A stretch of 64,000 nt of DNA from Tamarix chinensis (taxonomy: Eukaryota > Streptophyta > Magnoliopsida > Caryophyllales > Tamaricaceae): contig CM060171.1 in the NCBI GenBank assembly GCA_030549775.1, positions 7,277,265 through 7,341,264 of the forward strand, given 5' to 3'. The notes under the pieces were generated by a model. That model was not told where the DNA came from. It searched no databases and saw only the letters and a list, made by a program, of their open reading frames with translations. Made by a program: the position numbers and the translations under genes. Below, piece by piece: positions 52,200-64,000 of the stretch (position 1 is its first letter; each line of letters begins with the position of its first letter).

Positions 52200-54480
52200 T
52201 CAACTCATCACCAAAGTATTAACACACACCCTCCATTTAATATATTTTGTGCTACTATTGGGCGTAAAATATCTTTTGGCTATGGTGGAACTAATATCCA
52301 TGAATATCCTATCATTAGACTGAGAAATATTTGGAAATATCCTCAAATACCTTTCATACCACATTATTACTATAAAGGTGACAAACAATACATGTAACAT
52401 GGCTTTCTTTTCCTTAGGTTGTCTTCTAAATTTAGTCAAAATCTTTAATTCTTCCTCCTATGATTGAATATTATCTTGATGTTAAATGTTCCAAGAATTA
52501 TCTTCTAGACCTTTATGATATATGGGCATTCCATGAACAAATGTGGTATTTTTTCATCCTTCCTCTTAGAGTAAAGAACACAATATACCTTCTCTAGTAG
52601 CCCTATCTCGTGAATCCTAACTTGTGTTGCTAAATGCTTATGAACAGAAAACTGCATAAGGAATTAATATGTTAGGGAAACCAAATAATACCATACTAAT
52701 TTATACAACCATACAGTGTGTGATTCACCATGTCATAAAATTTTTGAATACTGCAGCATCCCTTACAATCCAAGCAGTCTTCCCTACATTGAGGATCTTC
52801 AAAAATACAAGCAAGCATAGCCCTCATCTTAAAAAAATATTGTAATTGTTGCAAAGACAAGTAAATAGAAAAAAAATACTACACATTATATGAGTTTAAT
52901 TAGATGGCATGTACCCACTTTACCCACAAGGAGTCTTGCTTATTGTAAATATTCCATAGGATTTGCCCCAAAGCTACGCCATTCCACATATGCATATTGA
53001 TAAGTTCTAATCCCCCTTCTTTCTTGGGAGAACAGACCATCCTCCATGCAAGCAAGGCTTCCCTCGATATATCTATCTTACTCAACAAAAGGAACTTCCT
53101 ATGCATGCTTTTTAGGTGATGCACAAGCTTGTTTGCAATTATAAACATTGACTCTAGAACATTTACATACTAAAAATAATATATTTCAATAGTTGGGCTT
53201 TACCAGTATATGAGACAAGATTGGTATTCAAAATTATGGGTTTCGTTTCCACCTTATGCACCAAACTCAGTTAATCTAGTAGAAGATAATGGGAATCCTA
53301 GGTAGGAGAAGGGAAATGATTCCTCCTTAAATTGATTTTTTTTAAAAAGTGGGTTTTAATCTTTTCATCCAATCCACTAAATTAAGTATTAAACTTTTTT
53401 CGTTGAATAACAAGGCTCGACCAATTAGAAAAATCCTCCACAACCCTAATGAATTTACATAGAGACTGCATATCTCCTTTACAAACTAACAAAATATCAT
53501 TTGCAAATGCCAAATTAATAATTTTTAGTTTCTAGCATTAGGGATGGCCTCTAAATTCATATTCATTCCATAATCATTTGAGAATTTTGGTGAGGTAGTG
53601 AGCTAATAGAATAAACAAATAAGGTAACAAAGGGTCACCTTAATGGAGGCCCTATTTTCCCTTAAATGGTGGGGTAAGCTCACCATTAAAGAGAAGAGAG
53701 AAAGAAATAATACAAATGCACACAATGCCACATTTAATCACTTGAAGAGTTAAACCATATGCATGAATGACTCATAGTTGGAAAACCCAACTTAGTAAAT
53801 CATATGCCTTTTTGATATAAAGCTTCATTATAGACCTTGGTAAAATAAGCTTTTGTGTATATTTGCATCTTAGCTTAGTTACAAGGAGAATACTATCACC
53901 AATGTGCCTTCCGTTCACAAAACCTTATTGTGCTTGGTCAATGATGAATGGCATGATACTTTGTAATCTAGTGGTGAGAATCCTTGAGATGACCTTGTAA
54001 ATCAACCCACAACAAGCAATGGGTTGAAACTCACCCATATTGGTGGCAATATCTTTTTATTTATTTATTAAGGTTAATGAGGTAATATTAATCTATTGTG
54101 GGAGATATGCATCTGCAAATAAATCCTTAATCGCATGCACCACTTCATCACCAATGATACCCCAAGTCTTTTTTTAAAAACAAGGCTAAAAAGCCATTCA
54201 TACCAGGGGTCTTGTTATCTCCTATGGTGAAAATGAAATTCTTAACCTCCTGATGTGAAACACGAGTCAAAAGGGAATGGCTATGATATTCTTGAAGAGT
54301 AGGCCCATGTGCCACTAATCATGAGAAACGTTTTCACTTGTATGGCCATGACAACCTAAGATTTTACCATAAAACTTCAAGGAAGTTGTCTTGATCTATG
54401 ATGCCTTGGTAATGATCTTTTTATCTTCTAGCTCCAAAAGTGTCAACGCATTCCTATTTGGGATGCCCTTCAATTAATGT
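52200..54480 (-). pseudogene. LINE (L1-type) reverse transcriptase remnant
   Basis: The minus strand carries, in order, a YHSHSLLTR...FIFTIGDNKTPGMNG region, IKKAYD (the palm-domain motif), a catalytic block reading LAFANDILLVCKG at about 53513-53475 (FADD changed to FAND), and then the well-kept frame 53148-52900. That frame reads KLVHHLKSMHRKFLLL, SREALLAWRMVCSPKKEGGL and WNGVALGQILWNI. A zinc-binding RVT-like tail follows. Many stops and shifts; the catalytic Asp loss and the 5' truncation show it is dead. Confidence 0.85.
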
Positions 54481-55224
54481 GAACTTTAGTATGTTATAAT
54501 TGAGAAGATAGAATAGGAGATGCATGTTTAAAAACCAACCTAAAATGAACAAAAATAAATGTTAAAAGCCATGATGATGAAATGGAACTAACAATTGAAC
54601 ATATGAGTAATATTTTATATTTATATAATGGGGAATGTTTAAGAATAGTATAATAAATAAGTCATAAAATAAGATATTTAAGCCTAAAATCTAAGATACT
54701 TGGACTCTAATTCTAACTTCTCTATTTGTTTTAAGATATGTGTCATATTACGACTTAAGCACACATAAATTAAGAAATAATTAAATTAATAAAATAAGAT
54801 ATGTCAAATAACTAGCATACCCTTACATAAATGTACTTTGAAAATTTAATCATTAATAATATAAGTAAAATTGAATAAAGGGAAATGAATAACATAATTT
54901 CTTTAAACTTTTATTTCATGACTTATATTTTAAAATAATTTTTAAAATTTAATGTAACATTATATATTCTAAAATTATGGATGTATTAAATTAAGACCTT
55001 ACAAGTAGCAAATTGATTCAATCTTCTTAAATGACATCTATAAGTGGCAAAATGCCAATAACATTTTAAATTAAGGCCATGCACTCTATACTCTTTTTAT
55101 TTGTTTGGAAGAATGTATCCTATACTCTTTTATCAATATAGATCTATATTTTGATTCTTAATATGTCTATCGTGTAATTGGTTATTAGATAAGTTTTTTT
55201 TTTCCAACTTAGCTTTTATACAGT
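54481..55224. other. AT-rich intergenic DNA without recognised features
   Basis: No coding signal, no defined repeat. Confidence 0.5.
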
Positions 55225-55392
55225 ATATGAGCTCAAGCCCAATTTTTTTTTTGCTCAAGCTCGGCTCGTTTATCAAATGAGTCATGCTTAAGTCTTATTT
55301 TTAAGCTCATTTAGCTAAACAAACGAGTTGAGTCGAGCCCTTAACGAGCCGATCATAAAACACTCGTGAGCCAACTCGATTCATTAATAACC
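55225..55392. mobile_element. Short MITE-like repeat, CTCGGCTCG type
   Basis: It contains GAGCTCAAGCCC, AAGCTCGGCTCGTTTATC, AAACAAACGAGTTGAGTCG and CTCGTGAGCCAACTCG, the pattern of a widespread plant short repeat with inverted GAGCTCG-type phrases. Boundaries are approximate. Confidence 0.45.
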
Positions 55393-56065
55393 CTCCTTGT
55401 CATGCTTCACTATAATTATTTATATATTTTTCTATTATTGCATTATGCTTCACCATTGTTATGCTTATATTTTACCACTATTATCTTCATGTTTCACTAT
55501 AATTGATTCCATATTTCACTATAGTTGCCTTAATATTCCACCACTATTATTTCTTTCACATTTTACTGTAGTTGCCTCTATATTTCACTATATTTGTCAT
55601 TTTTTACTATAATTATTTTTATACTTCATCATTATTGTGTTATATTTTACTAATATTATGTTTATGTTTTAGGATAGTTTCCTTCATGTTTTACCATATA
55701 TTCCTCCATATTTCACCATAGTTGCTTTCATATTTTAACATAATTGTTGTTATATTACATCGATATTATGTGTAATTTCTCTTAGAAAATTAACTTGTCA
55801 TATTTTGCCAAAACTGTTTACATACTTCACCACTATTATCTTATGCTTCACCATAATTACCTTCATGTTTCACTACTATTGCCTTCATATTTTACCATTA
55901 TTTCATTCACATTTCACAATATTTATTTTCATGTTTCATCATAACTACTATTATATTTCACCTATGTTAACTACAATCTTCTTAAAAAACTAACTTGTTA
56001 TGTTTCATGTCGTAATTACCTTTATATTCCATAACTATTATGTTATGATTTATCATTATTTTTTA
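55393..56065 (+). repeat. 22-bp minisatellite with a longer-period interruption
   Basis: About 28 diverged units close to ATATTTCACTATAGTTGCCTTC; many consecutive units are exactly 22 bp (for example from 55492 onward). Two related interruptions (TTAGAAAATTAACTTGTCAT near 55784 and TTAAAAAACTAACTTGTTAT near 55982) about 200 bp apart suggest a higher-order repeat. The reading frames here are by-products of the repeat. Confidence 0.88.
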
Positions 56066-56217
56066 CCATTTTTTTTATCATAAGTATGTCTATATATAAA
56101 TCTATTTGTATAGAATAAATTAAAAATATTGTGATATAATTTTTTCTTAATAATTATATTAAGAGATATTATAAATTTTAAAAAATATTAACTTTTTGAT
56201 GGCATCAATACATATAT

Positions 56218-57735
56218 AGAGCTAGCAAAAGTTAATCCGACCCGACTCGACATAACCTAATAAAATTTTCAACTTTACCCAACTCAACATAACCTAATAA
56301 TTTTATCAATCTGACCCAACCTATATTTGACATGAAACTGACTTGACACTATCCCAACCTGTCACCAACCCGATCCGATCCTTGCTTGTAACTTGCCATC
56401 AACCCGACCCATTATTATCCCAACTCGACTAAACAAGACTAACTTCAATATTAACCAATTTTTATTTTTTAATTAAAAAATATACATGTCTTATTATGTA
56501 TTTAAAGCTTTTAAAAATATATTACTTATTTTTCTTACTTTTATTATGAACTTACTTATTCACCAACAATATTTTAATTTTACTTAATTTTTTGAGTAAA
56601 AATACAACATAAAAAAGTTCTAATAATAAACAAGTAGCAGTTAATAACACATTATTAATCACATGCATATATAAAGTTAAACTTAATGCTTGCATACGAG
56701 ATTAATGAGTTACATTAATTTTGGGAGTCAATGTTCGATTTGATCCAAATTGAAAGTGATTTGATTCAAGATTCGCTCCGCTTGAACCCAACCTAACCTA
56801 ACCCATCAAAACCTAAAAAGATCCAATTCGTCAAGTTAACCATAACCTGACCCGTTAAAATTAACTCGAGCACAATATCACCCAAAATATGAGCCTGCTT
56901 GGCCCAAATTCGACCCAATAAGGATGCAAACAGGGTATGTTAAGGCCGGGTACACTCATACTCGTATCCGTACCTGATAAGAAAATCCATCCAAAAATTC
57001 ATACCCATACCATACTCCCGTACTCGCATCCGTACCTAATAAGAAAATCCATACCTAACTTAGTACCTGTATCCCAAATGGGTATCAACCAACAAATCTA
57101 TATCGGTATCCGTTGGATATTTGTTACCCAACAAATAATTAGTTTACCTATTAACAGATATTATCCAACAGATAAATATATTATCCGATGGATAAACTCA
57201 TTTAGAATTAAGTCAAATAATAATTTTAACATTAATTTAGACTATATTTATTTTAAAATTATGGGTAAAAAGGATAACTATATATCTAATAAACGGATAT
57301 GGATATGGATATAGGTATGAATATGGATATTTGATACCTATATCCATACTTGAATACGATGGGTATTTTTTTTCATCCTTCATATCCATTTATCAATATC
57401 TGTTTAAGTATCTGACGGATAAAATTCATCAGATTTCGGATGAAATCTACCCCATTTATATCTCTAGACCCGACAAACTAACCCAAAATAATTTAAATCC
57501 GATCCAACTTAAATCGGAACTATCTCAACCCAAACCTTACCTGATCCAGTAAATTATGTTGATATATTTCGAATATGTAACAATCCAGATCCAACTCGAC
57601 TTGGATAATAAAGTAATCTGAAATAACTTGAATATAAAATGATTCGATCCGATCCACAATCTATCGATAAATAACTTGATCCAGAAACAAATTGACCCAT
57701 TATAATCTGACCCGAGCCTACTATTAACACTCGGT
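56218..57735. mobile_element. GACCCGA-rich plant repeat, host of a MITE
   Basis: It opens with GAGCTAGCAAAAGTTAATCC then GACCCGACTCGACATAACC, and closes with GACCCGAGCCTACTATT. Between are many phrases such as AACCCGACCC, GATCCGATCC and AACCTGACCCG. It is interrupted by the MITE at 56919-57466. No coding sequence. The ends are approximate. Confidence 0.5.
56919..57466 (+). mobile_element. hAT-type MITE, CCGTATCC family, copy 3 (most decayed)
   Basis: It begins TAAGGATGCAAACAGGG and ends CCCCATTTATATCTCTA, degenerate versions of the family ends. Internally it keeps GTATCCGTACCTGATAAG and the AT-rich middle ACTATATTTATTTTAAAATTA seen in copies 1 and 2. The flanking duplication cannot be recognised. 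Confidence 0.8.
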
Positions 57736-59635
57736 GTACACCATTACACAAAAGAAGTTGCGCTACTCGAGGTATACTTGGGCTCATCTTCTAGGGTGGT
57801 AGTAGCTTTTGCTGATTCATCGACTGTGGTAGAAGTGTTTCAATGATGGAATTAAAAACGTTATATATTTGGCTTCTATGATGTATTACTAGATAAGAAG
57901 GGTCATATTCCTAACTAAAATTTCATAGCAACTAACTTTCCCATCAATATCACAAACGCATATATCCACTGTGATCCTCGCTTTTTTTCTTGACTGGTTT
58001 AGTCAGCTGTACTGGTGGCTTAAACCAATTGGTCTTGACTCATGGCATCTTGGTACGACATATTAACTAGCGACTCATTTGTTATCGATACGCTGATAGA
58101 TGATTGTAAGTTCATTAATTGGTTCGACCAACAAGTATTAACTGATTTGACCAATAGATTTTACTAGTTACTACAGACAACATTAGCTGACAGTAATAAA
58201 TGTTAGCCGAGTAAAATTTAAAGGTGAAAAATAATTATAAAAAAAAACTAATTATGAATAAACTAATTAAAAACTCTTAGATTTTAAGCCTTTCTATTAT
58301 ACTATTTTCACTTCAAACTGCTAATTCCGAAAGCAGCCGAATTAATTAGAGATTTAATATGTTCAACCAACCTCTGATCTACTTTTTGAAAACTAGAAGT
58401 TCTTCAAAAACTGCATGCCAAACTCGGCCTAAATCTTTTATAAGTTCCTCTGGGTCATATCCAAAGTTTGTCGGAATCTATTCCTGTGTTGTACGCTCCG
58501 ACTAGACACATGCTGCAATAAAGTATACGAATAGAGGAGTTCAGTGGTCCGATGGGGGTCCCTCACTTCGATGCCTTAGTAACTAATAATTATATGGAAA
58601 CTAAAGAATTATTAAAATAAAGTTAGCCTAATGATAATTAGATGATATACATGTAGGAAGGGCATGCCATGTAATGACACCTTTGCAATAGGCAAGAGCA
58701 TCTCCGGTCAAGTTCCACCAAAATATTCATTCCAGTAATAACTAACCCAAGCACCATCTAATAATCTTTATGCATTTTGGATCAACAACAAATTTCATCT
58801 GAGACTTTAACGAACCTATATCCTATCTATATATAATAATTCTTTAAAATTTTATATTACTATTTTGTAACTTATTTTTGTTATTGATGCTTCAATTTAT
58901 ACATTTATTTGTATTCATATACACATAAATTAATATTAATATTAATAATAATAACCATAATAATAAAATCTCATCAAAAATTTCGTGGATAAAGTTAAAA
59001 GGCACCGGTTGGGGGCAACACTTATTTGTTTTACATTCTTTTGTAGACTAGACAATATCACATGTGACTCAAAATATTCTTCAAATCTAGGTGTAGAAGA
59101 AGGATCACCTGTAAGACTGAATTTTATGACATAAATTATAATAAAAAATATGTATAATTTATGCATAATCGATACAGAAAATGCACGAAACCTTTATACA
59201 CATTTTAATCACTCAATATGTGGAATTGAAATATGCAATAATTATTGTGGAATTGATGTCGGTGCATCTAATGTATCTCATGTTTCTAATGATTCTCAAG
59301 GTAAGGAAGAATTAGCATTCTTAATAATGGAGCCAATCATTTTAAATATTCTTGATAATATTTCTATACTTGGTATTGAAAACGATTCAAGATATTCTTG
59401 TAGGTATATTAAGTATTTGCAAGGTGAAGAAGTTAATGCACAAAAAGAGACTTAAAGAGTATAAGCATTCAAATCATGCAAGGCTATGGCATACATGGGA
59501 TGACACTACAACAATATATAGTGATGATATCATTAGTTATATTAAACTTGTTGTAAACCCTAAGTATATTTTATGTAAGCTAGGGTTTTGTTGTAATTTC
59601 ATGTATGTACCATAGTTGATTGTGTGGCTTTGTAA
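57736..59635. other. Intergenic DNA, no supported gene
   Basis: Frames at 59150-59455 (101 codons) and 58942-59166 on the other strand have no recognisable domain. An AAGAGCATCTCCGGTCAAG phrase near 58694 resembles the end of a common plant MITE. A stretch near 58500-58560 (GGTCCGATGGGGGTCCCTC) looks like repeat debris. Confidence 0.4.
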
Positions 59636-61148
59636 TGTTAGTCATTAATATCATTTAAATGATGATATTATGATTAAGATTAATTATTATATAGGCTTAA
59701 TTCAAGTGAGTTAAATTTAGCTTGAATTAAGAAGGATAATCGTTTGGGTTAAGTCATGTTAGCCGACTACTCTTCCTATATATATATACTCCCTTGTACG
59801 CGCATATGCATAAGGTGAATAATAGAATTTTTTGAACACCAAATCTTCAAGCATAGCTTGCTTTTTATCCTCCCTTTTTGGAGTCCCTTTTAACAGGAAA
59901 AGCCCGGGGTTTTTTCTTCATCATTCGAGACCTTGAATGTGCTTTACATTCAAAGTATTCATAGCTTTCAAATTTGCAAACAATTCGAGTTTAATCTGCA
60001 TTAAACCGAACCCTTTATCCTCAACTTCAACCTGCCATTGATCAAAACAATAGTTGATAGATCCTGCGCTTCTTCCTCCACTTTGATCCACATCAAATTT
60101 GGTATCAAAGCTCCCAAAGTTTTGTTTTCTTCTGGCGATGCAAGTTCTTGCTATTCTTGCTGCTACATGCAAGAAAATTATCCTGCAAGAAGCCACTGAA
60201 ACAACTCATCTTCAACCATTTCTTACATCTTCATCCCAATCTTGAATCTTCAACGTGCATCTTGATTGAAGGGTTCAATTTCTTGCACCAATCTTGTTGA
60301 AGATACTCGCATCTTCAACCAAGAGAAGATCATCAACTTCTCTTTGATGCCACCTTCAACCATTCCTTCCCTTCATATCTTCAACCAACCTTCTTCCATT
60401 CTTAACTTCTAGTTTCCTACTTTGACGTCCAGCCTTTCCTTTTCCTTTCTTCTCTCAAATCATCCAGTAGGATCTCTTTCATTTTTTTCTCTACATATCT
60501 TCTTACCAAAGAGGAAAACCCTCCCCGGCACTCCCTAGTTTGAAGGAAAAATTCTCAACTTCGATCCTTACCCATTTATCTTCCAATCTTTCAACCCACA
60601 CTCTTCCCTTTATCTTCTTCACGTCATCAAGTGGTAAACAACCAACATCTTCAACTTGAAGATATCACTTCCTTGAAGCATAGTCGACGCCCTCCATTGG
60701 TATTTTATGTGACCTGTTTGTGTGTCACAAAGGAAGGATCATTTTTAGATAAGAATATTTGCAGAATCATTCCACCATCTTCCTTTCAAATTGTGCGTGA
60801 CCAAGACAGCAAAGGAGTAATCAAGATTTGCTTAATTTTTACCAAGATTTACCATATATTACTCGGCTGCAGGGAACTTCCAGAACTTCCATTAGTTGCT
60901 GCATTCTTTTGTGGAAGAAAGTATTGTGTTACAACTTCACTATGGCAAGTGAAGATGTTCGTGCCTTGGTAGAGTCTATCAAGAGCTTGACCACATGCAT
61001 GGTTGCCCAAATTTATAATCATGCAACGTTTCAACAACAATTGCAAAGTGTGGAAGCCAAGCTAGCCGATCAAGAGAAGCTTTGTCCATGGCTAAGTCGA
61101 TTGGAAACCACATGAGATAGTGTGGAAGGGAAGATGAGACATGCTTTC
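59636..61148 (+). mobile_element. LTR retrotransposon 5' part: LTR, primer-binding site, leader, gag start
   Basis: A probable LTR runs from TGTTAGTCATTAAT (59636) to about 60098, with a TATA box CCTATATATATATAC near 59778-59790. TTGGTATCAAAGCTCC at 60099-60114 matches an initiator-tRNA primer-binding site. A leader follows, then ATG at 60942 opens MASEDVRALVESIKSL and a Gln-rich helical stretch (FQQQLQSVEAKLADQEK) ending at a stop at 61113, the N-terminal part of a gag protein. A large LTR interrupts at 61149. Confidence 0.7.
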
Positions 61149-64000
61149 CGTAATCCCCCAAAAATTTTAAAAGCCTATAATTTATTAAATTACTTTTATT
61201 AGGGATAATTTAACTCTTAAACTTATTTAATTTAATTACGTTAAGGATTTTGCCTTTTAAATTTATTTAACTTAATTATTTTGTGGGCTTTAAGTATACC
61301 AAATTAAATGTGAGTGTTTAATAAATTAAAATAAATAAATTGCTATTTTACCATACTCTTTTTTTTATTTAAATAAGGTTCAAACCAATATTTTTCTAAA
61401 ATCTACCTCTTTAAACTAATATAATAAGATAAATTACTAAAATTTTAATTATCTACTAAAAATACTAGGACTCACCCCATAATTCATTTTAATTATTTCC
61501 TCCCCAAATTATTTTCCTTAATATTTTTCTCCCTTATTTCCTTTTTCTCCTTTTCCCTCCCCCTCTCCTTTCTCCCTTCTCTCCCCCATTTCCCCCGACT
61601 GGGCTAGCCCACCGGCCCAGGTCAGCTCCCTCCCCCTTTCCCCCCGTCTCGCACGCAGGCTTGGCCTGCTTCCCTTCGCCCGAACCGCCCGGCCGGTTCT
61701 GTTTCTTTTCCACCCCGGACCGACCGGTCCAGCCCCTTCCCCTTTTCTTCTTCCCCGCGCCCCGCTGCAAATCGCCGCCTCCCTCTTCTGCGCCGACAGC
61801 TCTTCTGCGCCGCCTGTACACCTTCTCCCCCTCTTCTGCACCGCCCGTCTGTCCCTCCTCGACTGACCGACCACCCCTATGCCTCACACAGGTCTGCTAC
61901 CGCCCCCTTCCTTTTCCCGACCGAACCACAGGTCTGCCATGGCAGACCCATGTCCGCCTGCCATCGACGGCCGGCGTGCTAAAATTCAGCCTGCTCGCAC
62001 CTCCCTCTGCCCCCTCTCTCGATCCTCCCCCATTTTCGAGCTTATAAATACCCCCACAAGCCAGCATCGGGTTCTTTCGAAACCCCAACCCAGAAATCAC
62101 CCTTTGCGCCATCCCCGCTTCAGACAACCACTCCGTCGCCGCTGCCTATCGCCGCCACCCGATCCACCCACGAAATCCTCCCTTGCATCACCCTCCACCA
62201 ACCTAGGCCTCCCATACCCCTCGGTTTGCTCTGCACGAGCCACCCCGGCCGTGCAAAGAGCTCTTCCCGATCAGCCCTGCTTCGAGCTCGCCGCCCTTCT
62301 CACCACCGCCCACCGCCGGTGCCGCCACTTCCAGCACCCCCTCTGCCTCCTAAAATCACCAGGGGAGCTTCCTCTACCTCCCCATATCTTCTTTTCCCCC
62401 TGTCACCCTCTCCTCTTCCTTTTCTCCTCCCTCCACCACTTCTCCACCTCTCTTCTCCCCCATCACCACCGTCGCCGCCGCCGCCGTGCACTGTGCGCCG
62501 CCGCCTGTGCCACCAGCACCCCTAGGTGGTCCTCTAAACTCCCCAACCCCTAAACCCTTGTTATACAAATGCTAACTATTTTTAGTAGCATTATTAATAT
62601 TATTCTTAATTTTATAATTATTATTATTAATATTATTATTTAATCTAACCTTGAAATATTTATAACTGTTTTTATTACTATTATTAATGACCTATAACTC
62701 TAGTATTATTATTTTAACATCATTATTGTTATTATTACTAGTACTACTATTATCATTATTATTATGGTTATTATTATTACTATTATTTTAGTTCATTGTC
62801 ACCCTTAGTAATATTATTATTTTAGCCCTAATGGTAAGTTGTAATAAGGGTAAGGTAGGAAGGCTAGCCATTTTGGTTAGAGGAAAGTTAATTCGTAGTC
62901 TTTCCCTCTTATAGGCGAATCAAGTCAAAACCCGGAGGAGGTGTAGGAACGTGCTCCAAGACCGGTGTCGTGTTAGGTAAGGATGTGGCTAAGGTTCTTA
63001 CGTGTTATGTGACTTGTATGCCTTGGGTGCCTTGTATATATATCATGCCCTGTTGTGTATCACATGATTATCCTTAACGTGTTTTGTACGTAGCGCAGCT
63101 TGGAGTTAAGGTACGTGGTATGTGTTTTCTCATGACATGAATGTGATATCCATACATGGTGATTATGATGTGCTGTGGCATGAATTAACCCTCTAGGACA
63201 TGCATGTTAGGGTAATTATTATTATGACATGGAGATGAAATGATAAAATAAATAAATGGAAAGTGAACTACTAAAGGGGGTATGAGGTTGACCAAAGGGA
63301 ATAGGAGATGAGAACCATGCATGGGAATTTTAGGGTTTGCATGGGAACTTCGAGAGTTGCATAGGTTGGATAAAGCTTGCATGGGGATAATCGTTACGTG
63401 AGAAAAGTTTCATTAAGGTGTAAATAAGCTAAAGGGAGAGTGGTGGAGTGTTTGGAGACTTGGGATGAAAAATAATACATAGGTTGCTGTGAGGGTGTAT
63501 AAGGGACCTGATTAGAGTTTTGGGAGAAAGTAGTAATCTGGGAAATGTAGAAGTAAAAAAATGATTAAGGGAGAGTGGAGTATGGGTTAAGAGTGGGAAT
63601 TGTTGTATAAGGGGTGATTATGGGTGTCATGGGAGAGAAGATATATTGGGTGAAAAAGAGAGGGGTTACTTGTGGGAGAAGAAAGGTGCTAGAGTTGAAG
63701 TGGCCAACTAGGGTTTTTCGGTCACGTGTGGAATCAAGGGGTAAAGTGATATGATTTGGGATTGGATCTAAATGAGATGAGGAGTAGGACAATAGATGGA
63801 GTAATGGTAGTGTAAGTGAGAGAAAGTCGGGCCACATAGGTCCAATTAGGGTTTCCAAAGGAAAACCCTAGAGGGAGATAGCATGTGGAGTGGATGTTAT
63901 GAGGTGTTGGGCCTTAACCCACGCCATTAAGAGTTGGTCTTTATTATGTGTAAGAGAAAAAAAAGGAGTGGATAATGAGGTGTGATAAGGGGCGCAAGTG
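61149..64000 (+). mobile_element. Large gypsy-type LTR running off the right edge
   Basis: It begins CGTAATCCCCCAAAAATTTT (a decayed TGTAATACCCC start) and follows the solo LTR at 37646 in order: AT-rich block, long CT-rich tract (61540-62540), TATA box, CTCTTATAGGCGAATCAAG (62909, like 39715), GTTAGGTAAGGATGTGG (62973, like 39782), repeated TTGCATGG phrases (63330-63385, like 40160-40210) and the GGCCAACTAGGGTTTT stretch (63703, like 40532). The frames up to 224 codons at 61518-62568 lie in the C-rich tract. This tract is more GC-rich than in the other copies, hinting at a younger copy. Confidence 0.85.
62043..62050 (+). promoter_or_regulatory. TATA box of the large LTR at the right edge
   Basis: TATAAATA followed by CCCCCAC, at the end of the C-rich tract, as in the solo LTR at 38545. 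Confidence 0.65.

Noticed and set aside
55397..55993. Phe/Ile/His-rich frames suggesting a membrane protein
   Set aside because: They are translations of the 22-bp minisatellite.
59150..59615. Possible small gene (101- and 87-codon frames)
   Set aside because: No domain, AT-rich, adjacent to an LTR, and the two frames overlap; not enough to call a gene.
61518..62568. Long frames (up to 224 codons) in a C-rich tract
   Set aside because: They overlap on both strands, have simple composition, no domains, and lie in the U3-like part of a repeated LTR; low stop frequency follows from GC content.

Overview
The window reads as nuclear DNA of a flowering plant. It holds two genes with convincing structure; nearly everything else is transposable-element (TE) sequence, mostly old and nested. 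The plant assignment rests on an F-box-plus-Tubby protein (a plant-type architecture), GT-AG introns and many plant LTR retrotransposons. The very long intron and large LTRs would suit a TE-rich genome, but I cannot name the species.

Region 1 (1-21.1 kb): the tail of a gypsy-type LTR, then a complete Tubby-like F-box protein gene on the + strand (coding exons 2363-2710, 19071-19158, 19324-19453, 19532-19711, 19834-20296; 402 aa). Intron 1 is 16,360 bp and carries a gypsy-LTR fragment with a nested hAT-type MITE, a foldback MITE, a solo LTR with its own TATA box, and a complete minus-strand gag-only LTR element (14905-18526) that itself carries a hAT-type insertion.

Region 2 (21.1-25.4 kb): AT-rich intergenic DNA and a two-exon minus-strand gene (23350-24585) for a 132-aa glycine-rich protein with a Cys-rich hydrophobic C-terminal segment.

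Region 3 (25.4-32.7 kb): a palindrome of copia LTR sequence, a copia gag remnant, a truncated TRIM-like element, and a ~2.4-kb duplicate of the 3' part of Tubby intron 1 plus exons 2 and 3. The duplicate is a pseudogene fragment, cut on its right by another copia element.

Region 4 (32.7-50.8 kb): a nest of one gypsy-like family with LTRs of about 4 kb, including two apparent solo LTRs with recognisable target-site duplications. At least three copies carry short palindromic motifs in a conserved three-plus-three layout.

Region 5 (50.8-64 kb): a decayed LINE, a 22-bp minisatellite, a GACCCGA-rich repeat with another hAT MITE, the 5' part of a further LTR element (LTR, primer-binding site, gag start), and another large LTR running off the right edge.

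No operon-like or defence-like gene system is visible. The most informative material is the duplicated Tubby segment, which works as a natural before/after comparison for three TE events, and the unusual LTR motif arrays. No tRNA, rRNA or CRISPR was seen. All similarity statements come from reading by eye, not from alignment software.
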